A stretch of 64,000 bases of DNA from Amphibalanus amphitrite (GCF_019059575.1 NW_024883070.1:62001-126000); one strand, 5' to 3'. Positions 19,603 to 31,311 are shown, counted from the first letter of the stretch. Notes: generated by a model not told the origin, from the letters alone. Numbers and translations are program-made.

Positions 19603-20063
19603 GGCGGCCGCCGCCGCTGCTCCTCACTAACGCTGAAATGGAGGAACACGATTAGACGAAATTGGTAGAAGATAGGGAGACAGGAGAGCAGCTGAGGAGG
19701 TGCTGGAAAGCTAACTGCTGATGAGGTGATCCTACACTCATTTGGCTGTGCGAGATGCGGTGTTTGTCTGTTTTTTGTTTGTTTTTATGATGATCAGTAT
19801 CTGGGAGTTTTAGTACTCGAAATTTTCGGCATCAACTTACGCATCTGCTACACAGAACAAATCATTGCGCTGGGTACTTCAACATTTTATTTGGCTTTGG
19901 AGTGATCAACGAGGTGAAAATGAGGGTAATACCGTCTCTGCATACTATTCACTGCAAGGGTAATTCATTCGCCTTTACACGCTTGTCACTATGTCGATGT
20001 AAGCGTGTAAGAGGATAGCGTCTTCTTATCGAGCGGGAATAAAATGCGGTCGTCGTAAAGGCG
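19603..20063. other. Presumed CYP4 promoter side, no motif assigned
   Basis: Upstream of the exon 1 ATG. I see no TATA box or initiator I would stand behind. The 5' UTR and transcription start are not determined. Confidence 0.4.
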
Positions 20064-20222
20064 GTATCGCCATATTAGCCAAGGCCGTGCAGACACGGAT
20101 AATATGCCTACAGTGCGGCATCTTCGTGGCGGTCGGTAATTAACCAAGGCCGGCAGGACACGGATAATATGTACAGTGCGGCAATGTTCGTGGTCAGATC
20201 GGCAATGATTAACCAAGACCGT
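20064..20222. repeat. About 65-bp tandem repeat, 2.3 copies
   Basis: The string GACACGGATAATATG, then ACAGTGCGGCA, occurs twice about 65 bp apart, each preceded by CCAAGGCCG; a third partial start lies near 20213. Function unknown. Confidence 0.75.
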
Positions 20223-20419
20223 ATAAGAGTGATTCCTCCCACAGTCCTGTAAACAAGGCCATGTAAAAAGGTGAGCAGCCTCGGTGACACGCCTCTGGAA
20301 ATGAGCCGCGGTATTGAGCGCCAGCTCGATGGGGATCAAGTCCTTACGCTGTAACCTGTCAGCTATAGATGTACCGCCAAGAGGATGAACGGTCTGTGGC
20401 GGCCGAATCTCACACTCTC

Positions 20420-20428
20420 CCTCTGTCC

Positions 20429-20494
<66 letters not shown>
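20420..20494. repeat. (CT)n microsatellite
   Basis: CT dinucleotides with small interruptions (CGCTA). The serine/leucine frame across it is not a gene. Confidence 0.97.
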
Positions 20495-20497
<3 letters not shown>

Positions 20498-20499
20498 GT

Positions 20500-21030
20500 C
20501 AACCCCTAAAACCTTTCTCCATCCTTCTGAGCACACCACATACACCACGCATCTTCAGACAGGCAAAGCTGCCCAGTCCCCCCACCCCCACCCCGAGTAC
20601 GCCCGCAGACTCTCTAAAGACGTCTCCCCCTCCCCCTCCCCTCTAACACACCCCTCGTGTCGGTTGGTGTGTCCTTGGCTGTAGTACACACACAGGCGTC
20701 GGTCTGCGCAAAACCAATGATAGTTCGCAGGGACAGGGGCGCGCCTTGCTGCTGAGGTTAACACTTGACACACCCGTATACTGAACGCAGCTATTCGTTG
20801 TTTCTCATTTCTATCATAGGTTTTCAATGCAGCAGTTAGTTAAACCACGAGAACACCATGCTGGGTCTGAGTAGCGGCATAGTCAGTAGGCCCGGGAAAA
20901 TGTAGATTTAACGCCCAATAGGTGTCGTAAAACACATAGTTCCATACCAGAGTACACGTGAGCCCTGTGTGCGCTCGCTTCATGTCATGGCGTATTGGCT
21001 TAACAGGTTAACGATGGTAACAACAAACCA
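20500..21030. other. No recognised feature
   Basis: C-rich stretch near 20580-20650, otherwise ordinary sequence. No gene seen. Confidence 0.5.
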
Positions 21031-21039
21031 CGCCAATGA

Positions 21040-21145
21040 ATCACACTTCACTCTCACTCGCACTTACTCATTCTTTCACTCTCACTCTCATCTCTCACTC
21101 TTACTCCTTCCTCTCTCACACCCTCCCTCTCTCTCTCTCTCTCTG

Positions 21146-21191
<46 letters not shown>

Positions 21192-21240
21192 GTTTCTCTC
21201 TCTCTCACTCTCTCTCTCTCTCCCCTTTCGTTCCTCTCCT
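21040..21240. repeat. (CT)n / CACTCT microsatellite
   Basis: Long CT run with CACTCT and TCTG interruptions. Confidence 0.95.
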
Positions 21241-21913
21241 CTTAGGAAACACGTCAATACACGTTCTTCTGGTTATCCCGCATACAGATAATATGACCGT
21301 GAAAATACGGGGTTTCGGGCCCTGAATTTGCATCACGGGATCCTGACTGACTGCTGCATAATTACTATTCACTATTCAGCATTCTGCACTGCGAATGCTG
21401 TGGAAGTGCGTAAGTAGACAGCATTCTGTCTACTTACGTGTAGCGTATGTAGACTTGAATGGCGAGAGTGCGCCGCAGTCGCCAATGTACAGCCCACCGC
21501 TAAAGTAATGTAGGGTTTTACCAATCTCAACGGTTGGCTTTGACTGGCGGTGTTTAATGCGGAGTGATCGAAAAGAAGATGTCAATAGCTAAAGTTGCAG
21601 CTGCAAGGGTGACGATACATATAAGCTACATTCAAAGTTTCATTGTAGTCTGGCTAATCGTTCCTAAGCTTCAGAAGCAGAACATACCCATGACTGAAAC
21701 CCCACATTACTTTTGCTGTGGACTGTAGTACGTACAATGTCTCATCTCAGCCGATGTGCCAGGATAAACGAGAGAGTTAAGTAGGACTTCTATTGATAGA
21801 GTAGGTACTGTGGACAGCGTATAAATATAACCGTGCGGTAACACTGCATGTAATCATAGACTCGAAGTACTTGCAAACAATAAAACATAGTACACCTGAA
21901 GTATATGTACATA
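21241..21913. other. No recognised feature
   Basis: A short perfect palindrome CGTAAGTAGACAGCATTC / CTGTCTACTTACG lies at about 21409-21440. No gene is supported. Confidence 0.45.
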
Positions 21914-22169
21914 TCGACACCTTTTTTTAAACCCCACATCTGCTCTCCCGTGAATTTCCGGGAGACACGAAAGATCTCCTTTTAAAAGTGTCCAATCGTC
22001 CGATCCTGATCATATATGTGTGTTCGTAGGCCTGTTCTGGTATTGCTTTATCTGCCAAGACAGACAAACTTGAGAAAAATCGAGTGATTGTACCTTTTTT
22101 GAAGGTCTCTAACCAACTTGTCTGAAATTCACCGGAGAACAAATGTGGGGTTTAAAAAAAAGGTGTCGA
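21914..22169. mobile_element. 256-bp MITE, copy 2, uninterrupted
   Basis: Perfect-looking terminal inverted repeats TCGACACCTTTTTTTAAACC / its inverse, about 28 bp, flanked by TA. It is the empty-site counterpart of the copy in CYP4 intron 3: GTTCGTAGGCCTG is continuous here where the Ty3/gypsy element sits in the other copy. Short and non-coding. Confidence 0.9.
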
Positions 22170-22586
22170 TATGTGTTACGACCGACAGAGTAGTTGACTA
22201 CCTCCATCGCCCATCAGTATCTAGGTACAGGTATCGGTCTGGATAAATATTTTCTTGGCTGAAAAAGCAGATGCTGAAGAATAAAGTCGCAATGCGTCAC
22301 TTGCTTTTCTAATTTAGTCTATGCCTATTTAACATAAGCAAATGATTGTAGGTATTACCAATTGAATCTTATTAACGTTCATGATCAGTGTTTAAAAAGT
22401 CTCCTATCTCAATAAACATGCATACCTAACCGCTACTTCGACTGTCGAATTGCCACTTCCTACATCCAAACGACGGGGATAAGTCAAGGTGTGGAACTGA
22501 GGCCAAATGGAAAGCTGTATTTATGCGATTCCAGCAGTACATCTTTTGCTACTCATTTTATTATGCGTTGATTGCTCAACTTCCCA
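22170..22586. other. No recognised feature
   Basis: AT-rich sequence with no gene or repeat seen. Confidence 0.5.
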
Positions 22587-22590
22587 TTAA

Positions 22591-23184
22591 CCCAGCGGCC
22601 GCTGGGCCTCCGCGCCACCCGCCGGCCGCTGGGGGGGGGGCATATAGTTGCCCCCCCCCTTTACTTCTGCGACGATATCGTCGCAACGCGAAGAGATAGA
22701 GAAGCGAAACTTTGCACACATCTTTCTGAATACCTAGCCGAGGTTGTGTCCAACTTTGGTGTCGATCCCATTTGAAATGACGTCACAGTGACGTCATAAG
22801 TGAAATTATAGATTTGCGACTCTCATATTCCTCACGATGCATCAGACATATGGGACCGAATATAAAGGGTCGATAATTGGTCAGAAACTAGATGGAAGTG
22901 TAGTTAGATGTTTTAGGATGACAGCAGGTGCTGTCTAGTTCATTTACAGTTGAGTTTCATGCTCAGCGTCATCAGAAACGGTCCATATCGGAAAACGACA
23001 AAACTTATGACGTCACTGTGACGTCATCTTAGGTGCTACAACCACCAAACTTTCCTCAAACATTGCCTAGGTATTCATTTGAAGCTATGCCAAGTTTCAC
23101 GTTCGTAGCTCATCAGGTTTCGGAGATATTTCACAAAACGTAGAGGGGGGGCAACTTTATGCCCCCCCCCCAGCGGCTCGTGGG
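22591..23184. mobile_element. TTAA-type MITE, copy D
   Basis: 594 bp, TTAA at 22587-22590 and 23185-23188. Left end CCCAGCGGCCGCTGGG, repeated inward as GCCGGCCGCTGGGG; right end, inverted, CCCACGAGCCGCTGGGG. Hairpins GGGGGGGCATATAGTTGCCC and GGGGCAACTTTATGCCCC. It contains TGACGTCACTGTGACGTCAT at about 23008. Shares a TTAA with copy E. Confidence 0.85.
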
Positions 23185-23188
23185 TTAA

Positions 23189-24138
23189 CCCTAGAACGCC
23201 TAGGGGGGGGGGGGGGTTGTATCAACCCCCCCCCCTGAGGTTTTTTCGAAGTGCACGCTAAACGGCTTGTCGTAGCGGGCTGAAATTTTCAATACCCTCT
23301 GGGGCAACCTTTGCGCATCTTTTGCCGAAAAAAAATTGATCGGGTCATGTCAGGTCACGGAGTTATGACGTCATAAGAGGTACAGCCTCCGGCCGACAGT
23401 TACCAAACGTGTGCGCCGAATCCCTAGGTTTTCTGCCGGTGATACCCACATTGTTTGATGGATCATGATGAAACTTCCCATGCATGTTGGGGCAAGCATT
23501 GGCTATCAGTATGGTGCAAGAAAATTTGACCGGGTCAGGTCAGGTCACGGAGCTATGACGTCACAAGAGGAACAGCGTCCGGTACTATTTTTGAAAAGCG
23601 CCCGAACCACTATTTTGCTAATTCTTGTCACCTCAATGGGAATATGCAGCAATATTAGCTTCTATAGGGAGCAAATGGACCTCCCAAATCCAAAAATACA
23701 ATCAGATTTCAAAAATTTAAATTTTGATTTTTCGAATTTCTGCCGCCGACTGTGACCTTGCCGACTTCCGGCGCTCCCAACGCGCCATTTTTAGAGCTAG
23801 GGAAACGAAATACATACCAAACGATAGAGAATTGATCAAGGAACACGATAGTGAAGGTTTCAAGTCGATATCTCCCACCGTTTTGCCGCAATCGCCGCGG
23901 AAAGTTGAAAAAGTTTGATTTTTTCGGAAAATTTGACCTTTGACCGGTCATAAGTAGGTCAAATGTTGACCTAGGACCAAAAAATATACCACCAATCGCG
24001 AGATCTCGTTGAGAGCAATCCGTTGGTTTTTTCCGCTAAGCTCTACGACCTTCCGTTTCGAAACGTCAGAGGGGGGGTCGTAACAACCCCTCCCCCCTGG
24101 TCGTTCGTGTTATGAGAAATGGCCTGGTCGTGCGAGGG
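23189..24138. mobile_element. TTAA-type MITE, copy E
   Basis: 950 bp, TTAA at 23185-23188 and 24139-24142. Left end CCCTAGAACGCCTAGGGG; right end, inverted, CCCTCGCACGACCAGG. The interior is nearly the same as copy I2 (31312-32254), including the AACAGCGTCCGGTACTATTT stretch and the AAATTTGACCTTTGACCGGT stretch. The short open frames in both copies coincide but have no recognisable product. Confidence 0.85.
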
Positions 24139-24153
24139 TTAATCGTGGGTTAA

Positions 24154-25010
24154 TAATGCGTGCAGTGGAAGGGGGGGGCGGATTTCGCCCACCCCTCCTG
24201 TTTTTCGCCAGTAACTCGCGCCGCAAACATGATATTAATGTGAAATTTTGGCTACCTGTCCAGAATTGAACTGCGGATCTTCTCGTGCAAGAAATAAAAA
24301 AAATCGGATCACAACTTTTCTAGTAATAGCGGTGTAAAGTCAAACATCCTGCCGCCGCGGCGGCGCGGCGGCGCGGCGGCCGGCGCTAGCCGTTACGCGC
24401 CGCCTGAATTGTAGACTGTGCCGGGGCGGGACGGTTCCGTCTTTACATCGCGCTCCTTACCGCTGATTATATTCGATTCGCGTCAAATTTTGTGAGAAGA
24501 CTAAGAAATGTACAGGCAATCTTATGGTTAAAGAATTTTGAAAATCGGCCGGTAACAACTTGAGTTATGAGTGTGTAAACACAAAATTGTGATTGCCGCG
24601 TTTCCCGCGTCCGCCGATCCCGCTTCAGCCGGCGACATCTTACGCTTAGCAGGCTTCTAACTGCCATATTTATTGTTGGATTAACAAGAAATTCACTATA
24701 CATACTCACAAATGTACGTTCTTTCGTATAGTGAAAGAAAAAAGAAAATCGGCCGGTAACTTTTTGAGTTATTGGCGTAAAAACGCAAAAAAGTCGCTAA
24801 TATGGCAGATTTGACCACTTTTGACCTCATTTGACCTTGAAGATATTGACCTAGGGTCATGAAATTCACACACAACAGAGTTCCCCTGGGCCGCCACCTA
24901 CCCTCTAAATTTCGTCTTTCTAGCTCCAGTGGGAGCTGAGATCTTAGGGGGGGCAACATCCGCCCCCCCTTCCACTGGGCGTAGTACTCGCAACCCTTCC
25001 ACTGCGCGTG
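24154..25010. mobile_element. TTAA-type MITE, copy F
   Basis: TTAA at 24150-24153 and 25011-25014. Ends TAATGCGTGCAGTGGAAGG and, inverted, CACGCGCAGTGGAAGG; the right end repeats CTTCCACTG twice. Inner hairpin sides GGGGGGGCGGATTTCGCCC and GGGGGGGCAACATCCGCCCC. GC-rich (GGC)n-like patch near 24350-24385. Confidence 0.8.
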
Positions 25011-25170
25011 TTAAAATGTTACATTCCGAAACGATTTATCTGCCTGATTAAAACTCTATGATGAGAGTTTTGATGACTCCGGCTCACAACATAATCAAAC
25101 GCTTCCCTTATGATGCATTGCTCCACGTAATGTGTAAAAGATATGACACATTCAGCAGTGTGTATTATAT

Positions 25171-26066
25171 CCCTCGCATGTGTAGGGGGGGGGGTCGGAT
25201 GGACCCCCCCATGTTTTTTTCGCGAATAACTCGCGTAAAAAAGCGGCCGATCACGACGAAACTTTCAGTACCCTCACATTGATCAATTTTACACCTACTC
25301 TGAAAATTTCATGACCCTGACCCAAATGACCTTTGACCTGTGACCTCTTTTCCGAGACCATGTTTGGCCGGAATCGCGATTCTGCGTATGTCGGCTCGCA
25401 TTAGCCGCGCGTTTGCAAGCTTTTCGTGGTTTCAAACGTTCCAACATGTGATTTGATGTTGCTTCCATGCATTAGGGTGGGTGTCAAGGTCACCTGAAGG
25501 TCAGGTCAGGTCATTGACCTTTGGTGACCTCGGGTGACCTCGGTTCACTTTTTCGAGCTGTACATGTTTTTAGGCTAGTTTTTGGAGCTGAATTCGAATT
25601 TAGCAACCATTTGAACATTTACGAAGTAGTTTTGGTGCCTTCGTAACATGTTACGAAGCTGTCAGAGGCGGTTGACACGTACTACGAATACCCGTCACGA
25701 CGCCTACTGGTTGACCTGACCTGACCTGACCCGACCTGGTCTAAATGCTTAAAGACATCATCTGTGATCAAAACTAACATGATATTCGTGATCAGCACCC
25801 CGAAAAACCCCTTAGCAGCCACACTTTACGACTTTCTAACAGGTCCCGATTTTCCCGACTTTGGGTCATTGACCTGACCTGGAAGGTCAACCAATGACCT
25901 AGGACCTTAAAATTGGGTATCATCGGCTTCCTCTCGTCACGGGCAACACGCTCGTTTTTTCCGCGAAGCTCTAGCTCAATCAGGGGCCAAACAGCAAGGG
26001 GGGGGTCCAACCGACCCCCCCCCCCCTACACACTAGAAGCTGGCAAACGCCGCACACATGCGAGGG
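25171..26066. mobile_element. TTAA-family MITE, copy G (flanked by ATAT)
   Basis: 896 bp. Ends CCCTCGCATGTGTAGG and, at the right, CACATGCGAGGG preceded by an inner CCTACACA. The duplication is ATAT (25167-25170 and 26067-26070), so the target differs from TTAA. The interior follows copy C almost base for base, including TGACCTTTGACCTGTGACC at about 25330, yet its termini differ from those of C. Confidence 0.85.
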
Positions 26067-26070
26067 ATAT

Positions 26071-27050
26071 ATTTCTATAATTGCACCACAGTTGACATTT
26101 GATAACCTTGGGTGGCACTTGCAACAGACACCCTCGTCTAGACCTAAGTCAGACATCTCTGGCATCACCCACTCCAAAATCTGGCAACACCCACTCTTCA
26201 GTCTGGCATCCCGCACTCTGCGGTCTGAGTGCCCTGAACCCACCGCGAGGGTGCACGTCCCGCCACACCTCCTCAACTGTACAGACAGAGGCTTTTGTTT
26301 GCCATCGATGTGATAACACCGCTTCAATTGACGAGTTTTACGTCACACATCATGCTCATAATCTGTTGGCTTACTACGCACTTGAAAGCCTGCGTCAACC
26401 TGCACAAAAACAAGGTAAGACGCGTATCTTGATGTGCAGAGTGCAGACATGATGTGTCATTCAAACTGTCAATGCAGACGCACGTGGCCTCTTTCCGATT
26501 TGTCCTTCGAGGTGGTAAATTCAGACGATAAGACACACCCACAGCAGTTCAGTGTGTTTGTCTGTCTATCAGCTGTGTTATCGGGTATATCAGGGAGCCT
26601 CTCTCTCTCTCTCTGTCCCCAAAATACCTACCTGAGCAGTGGGGCGGCGACCCTCTCAGGTGATATCTCACGCCAGGTCGTTCAGGTCAAGTGGTGACCT
26701 CAGGCGACAGACGGAAACTCCCAGGGAACGGGGAGAACTCAGATTGTGTTTGTTTGCACTGGTCGAAACGGGTTGTCATATATTTGTCGAGCTGTATATG
26801 CAGTTCGAGGCTAAAGATGTCTAGCAATGGGATCATTCGAGTCATCGTAAGTGGGTGTGGTAGAACATTATCGTTCCATAAAACTGTTTCTAAATCCATA
26901 CAGTACAGATGACATAGGCATAACGACACATGCATTCGGTTCAACAGCAAAGGACACCGGCATGGCGCTAAAATGCATAAGGCGATGGAAACAGAAATAA
27001 TAGTGAAGACTAGGGAAGGGGGAGACCTCCGACTATGTGTATTTGTACTG
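26071..27050. other. No recognised gene
   Basis: Ordinary sequence with a short CT run at about 26600. Several short open frames overlap on both strands without recognisable domains or splice structure. Confidence 0.5.
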
Positions 27051-27259
27051 CGATAGGCGTTATCACAAGTGTATTCACGGCCATTGGGGCGACGTAAGAA
27101 AAGAAGAAAACAACTGGCCCCAAGAACTTTAAATTATCAGTTAGCATGCACCTTTTCCTTGATGTGTAGATAATTTACCATTAATTGTTAGAAAAAATTG
27201 CATTTAAAATCTTCCATTTATGCTTTTTTCATCGTTTGCACAATACGTTCTTTTACTAA

Positions 27260-28953
27260 CCCTCGCCCCGTTGGGGGGGGCCATTTTGCCCCCCCCCCTG
27301 TGGTTTTTCCTGAATAGCAAGAAAACGGCGGCGCGCAGCGCCGCCAAATTTTCAGTACCTCCCCGGGCATCAATTTGACACCTTCACACCAAATTTCAAG
27401 CCTTAGGTCACCTTAGGTCAGGAGTTATTGAGGTCAAACTGAGGTCATGTTCATGCAAAAATGGGCAAAAAACATACAATCTTGAAACGCTCACCAAATC
27501 TACAGTTATCAAGCAATTTCAAAGTTCTTTATATGGTCTAGTAGAAAAAAAAGCGGCGCTACAAAACTGCTATCTCGGATTTTCAAAATTTTGAGTTTTG
27601 ACCCAAAACAATTCAAAAAATTGATTTTTTTTGGAAAAACTAAAAAAAAATCCAAAACTTTTCCGAATTTCGAAAAAACGGAATATATGTGATAGTCTCT
27701 GCGCTCTTCTATATACATACCAGATTTCAGATCGATATCTCGTTTTTTGGCCAAGTTATAGCGAAAAAACTGTTCAAAAATGATGACGTCAAATTTTTGA
27801 ACTCAACTTTTAACGATTCTAGACCACGTACGGCAAAACAAAGACCACCATTGAACTCCCCGTGACGAGCTGCATCGATTCGATACCCATTTTATGCAAA
27901 AAATTCAACTTTGAAATTTGACCTAATTTGACCTGACCTTGACCTGACCTTGACCTGACCTTGACCTGACCTTGACCTGACCTTGACCAAAACGTGACCT
28001 AAGCTTGCCCGAAAGGCTGCCTGACCCACCGTTAGGCGGTACGGGCGGACATCGATAGCAGCGCCTCTAGCGGTCATTAGGGAAAGCTGGGCTGTAGGCG
28101 ACGAAATACCGGCTGAGTTGTCACACGTTGAATAGGTTTATAGACATCCGTCTTGTGAAAAAGGTGAACTTTTGCCTTCAATATTTCTACAGGCAATTTT
28201 AGAAGTGATCTTCACATCTTACAAAACCGTTTAGATAGTTGTATTCACTTCAAGCCGTCCTTATTGTTCTGGACGATGATGCTGGAACTATTTATAATAA
28301 GTGTTTCTAGCTTAGTAAAAGAATATATTGTTCAAACGATGAAAAAAAAAACATGATAGGAAAATTTTAAATGCAATTTTCTCTATTAATTATTTGTAGA
28401 TTCTCTACACATCAAGGAAAATTTGCATGCTAACTGATGATTCAAAGTTCTTGGGGCCAGATGTTTTCTTCTTTTCTTACGTCGCCCCAATGGCCGCGAA
28501 TACACTTGTGATAACGCCTATCGCATAATCGCATTTTTCATGTAAAATGGGCCATAAAACATGTATCACACGACACTTTCATATTGTGACCCCCCAGTGA
28601 CCTGACCTCTGTGACCTGACCTGGTATCAGTGACCTCAAATAGCGAAATATGTGTTTGAAGAACATTTCCTCATCAATGATTTTCAATGAAATGCATTTT
28701 ACTCGATTTTTCAACGCATTTCTTGAAATGCCTGTAAACGGTGAAAATTGGACCTTTGACCTGACCTGTGACGTCATCGGTTTGACCTGGGTCAATAAAA
28801 TTGGGTCACAAGGTAGTTCCCTGATAGGGCTATCCAACACCGTTTGCCGCTTGTCGCTAGGTTGCGTGGTTCTCGAGATCTTAGGGGGGGGGCAAAATGC
28901 CCCCCCCCCCAACCCTGCCGAGCGTTGCTCGGCAGAGCCCAACGGGGCGCGGG
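27260..28953. mobile_element. TTAA-type MITE, copy H, with MITE X inside
   Basis: Ends CCCTCGCCCCGTTGGGG and, inverted, CCCGCGCCCCGTTGGG, flanked by CTAA and CTTA. Apart from the 495-bp X insertion (28030-28524) it parallels copy J (32259-33421). It holds an 11-bp-period array of TTGACCTGACC at 27927-27986. At the right end there is an extra hairpin CTGCCGAGCGTTGCTCGGCAG-like stem. Confidence 0.85.
28030..28524. mobile_element. MITE 'X', copy 1
   Basis: Where copy J reads CTGACCCACATAATCGC, copy H has this 495-bp block between CCCAC and ATAATCGC, so the borders are set by the empty site. Ends CGTTAGGCGGTACGGGCGG and, inverted, GCGATAGGCGTTATCAC. Non-coding. Confidence 0.8.
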
Positions 28954-28965
28954 CTTATATATTCC

Positions 28966-29098
28966 CGACCGGGGCTGGGAAAATGCGTTTTATTCACCGA
29001 GGTTTTTGTGCGGAGGACCGAGTGCCGGTAGGCACGAGGTCCGTAGCAAAAAACCGAGGTGAATAAAACTGCATTTACACAGCCCAAGGTTGGGAAGA
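28966..29098. repeat. Foldback repeat with GTTTTATTCACC arms
   Basis: Arms of about 50 bp: GGGAAAATGCGTTTTATTCACC on the left, with GGTGAATAAAACTGCATTT on the right as its partner. The centre GGACCGAGTGCC / GGCACGAGGTCC is itself partly self-complementary. Confidence 0.7.
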
Positions 29099-29653
29099 GA
29101 TTTAGGTACCACATGCCGTACCGGCGCAACAGTTAATATAATATTCATTTGATATTTTACACTTTAATCTTAATATTGTGTTAATATTATATTAATACTA
29201 TGTTCATATTTATAGTCACCGTGATTATTTGTTTTTGTTTTTCATTATTAGGCTGCGTTGAGTATGAAAGATGAAATTCCTACTTCCCCCTTATTTAGGG
29301 TTTGAAAAAGCTGAGGATGAAGATGGTGAAACGCCAGAAGTTAGAATAAAGATATGGAGTCCAGCAGGAGTGAGGAAACCGTGAGGAAAACTAAAAATTG
29401 GGTGAAACGCTGAATCAAACGCGTCTTGGATCCCAGCTGGAACAATATCAAATGTTTCATTGTGGCACGTTAAGATGCTTCACGCATTTAAATTGTTCGT
29501 TTTTTGCGTGCATTATGTAGAAATAATGATTATTCCGACCATGTTCTGCAGCAATAAATACATTGGCATTGGAACGATAACCTTGTTTAGTTGAATTACG
29601 TTGACATCAAAAGTATGTAAACACGCAGTCACTTACTTTTGCTGTTGCTGTTA
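29099..29653. other. No recognised feature
   Basis: AT-rich with ATTAATATT-type repeats near 29150-29210. No gene seen. Confidence 0.5.
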
Positions 29654-30816
29654 GTGAACACCACTGAACTCTATAATGTGGAATGCGCATCGGCCGCCAG
29701 ATGGTGTCCAACGGTGCCGCCATGTTGCGCAGACCAGGAAGCGGCCGCCGCCTGTGTTGGGGAATAGGGAATTCGGGACCTCGATTTACGTTTGCGGTCG
29801 CTGCATCCGTTACGTTCAAGCTATGTGGACACGGAACCCGGCATCTTACGCAGAATTGAGTGGAGAATAAGATGAAATCCTAAAAAATTCTCAGATAGAA
29901 GGAACTAATACGTTAAGCCCTTATAAGTCAATGGGGAAATATGAAAATTGCTATTTTGGCGCCGAGAATGATCTGAAACTATCTCAAGCATATAAAATCA
30001 GGATTTCATGCACTCCTTGCAAGGTTCTATGCTTCATATTTGCATTGTTGCCCTTGCGTGACGTCATTTGTGACGTCACAAGGGTCACAGTTTTTCTTCA
30101 ATAACTCCCGATCAAATTGAGCTAGCGAGTCGGGAAAGCCACCAATGGACTCAGGAAGACCTGCCGAATCGAATGATATGCGACATGACCTCTTTCGACC
30201 AACTTCGTGACCTGGGGGTGCTGACCTGACCGTGACCTGAGGTCAACACCCTAAGTTGACCTGACCCGAACAAAAAGTATATCACTCGATGCGCCTGAGC
30301 TAGCTGAACACGATGATGCCAAAATCGCGGCTCTACGGCCATTTTTGGCGAAGTTATTTACCAAAAACCGAACCCGTGCCTTAGATCACTTGACCTGACC
30401 TCAGAGGTCACCGGTTGACCCGGGACCTGTACAGTGGGTTCCTACCAGTCACTCTGCATTATCCTTTGTCGCAAACGACCAATTTACCGCTTAATTCTAG
30501 TTTAATTAGCGGCGCATTAGCGAGGTGGGTTCAATCAACCCCCTCGGCCGGGGCAAATGTAGGTCCGGCGAGTGAATTTGAGGAATTCTGAAGATACGAT
30601 CGTGTTCCCCACTCAATTCTGCGTAAGATGCCGGGTTCCGTATCTACGTAACTTGAACGTAACGGATGCGGCGGCCGCAAACGTAAATCGAGGTCCCGAA
30701 TTCCCTATTCCTCAACACAGGCGGCAGCCGTTTCTTGGTCTGCGCAATATGGCCGCCACCGTTAGACACTACGGCCAATAGGGTTCAAGCGGCATTGCTC
30801 CCCTGTGGTGAACACA
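29654..30816. mobile_element. Large inverted-repeat unit enclosing a TTAA-MITE remnant
   Basis: Arms 29654-29870 and about 30603-30816 are inverted copies of each other, roughly 90% alike. They share, for example, GGGAATTCGGGACCTCGATT and its complement. The 730 bp between them (about 29893-30570) resemble the interior and right end of copy K (52470-53508), in decayed form. Either a foldback transposon that captured or was entered by a TTAA MITE, or two inverted insertions around it. Confidence 0.7.
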
Positions 30817-31311
30817 CAATCCGCAAATATCTTCTTTGAAATTGGTTCTTCCGCTCAGAATATTCAGCAAAACTTTGTCTGGGAAAATCAAAAAGCCCTA
30901 GGGCCGAATCGTTTCCCAAATACCTTCAACATTAGCCGAGGCGGGCCGAAGCCATTTCCCAAATGCACGTGCTAATGTTAAAGGGATATCTCGGCATGTG
31001 GTAAAAGCTAGAAACACTAATTAGAAATAGTTCCCGCATCATCGTCAAGGACAATAGGGAAGGCTTGAAGTAAATACAATAATCTAAACGGTTTTGTAAT
31101 CGATGTGATGACATTTCTAAAATTGCCTGTAGAAATATTGAAGGCAAAAGTTCAACTTTTTCACAAGACTGATGTCTATTAACCTATTCAACGTGTGACA
31201 ACTCAGCCGGTATTTCGTCGCCTACAGCCCAGCTTTCCCTAGTGACCGATAGAGGCGCTGCTATCGATGTCCGCCCGTGCCACCTAACGGTAGATTATGT
31301 TTATTTGTTAA

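Larger units (their letters stand above)
27051..31290. mobile_element. About 495-bp MITE 'X', copy 2, split by nested insertions
   Basis: The parts 27051-27255 and about 31006-31290 match, in reverse, the two ends of copy 1 at 28030-28524. Shared marks include CGATAGGCGTTATCACAAGTG at one end and GCACGGGCGGACATCGATAG (inverted) at the other. About 3.75 kb lies between the halves, made of other elements. Ends share the core TAGGCG; the superfamily is unknown. Confidence 0.75.

Noticed and set aside
20277-20352. Possible upstream exon on the minus strand (LIPIELALNTAAHFQRRV)
   Set aside because: It has an acceptor-like TTACAG but no proper donor and no family I recognise. Too weak to call.
20385-21245. 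Ser/Leu-rich frames
   Set aside because: They are (CT)n microsatellites read in frame.
23465-24709. Short open frames repeated in copies E and I2 (for example a 96- and an 89-codon frame)
   Set aside because: They agree only because both copies are the same MITE; there is no domain, start context or transposase signature.
24467-24709. Short frame with an RRLKRDRRTRETR stretch
   Set aside because: It lies within TTAA MITE copy F and has no partner exons or recognisable domain.
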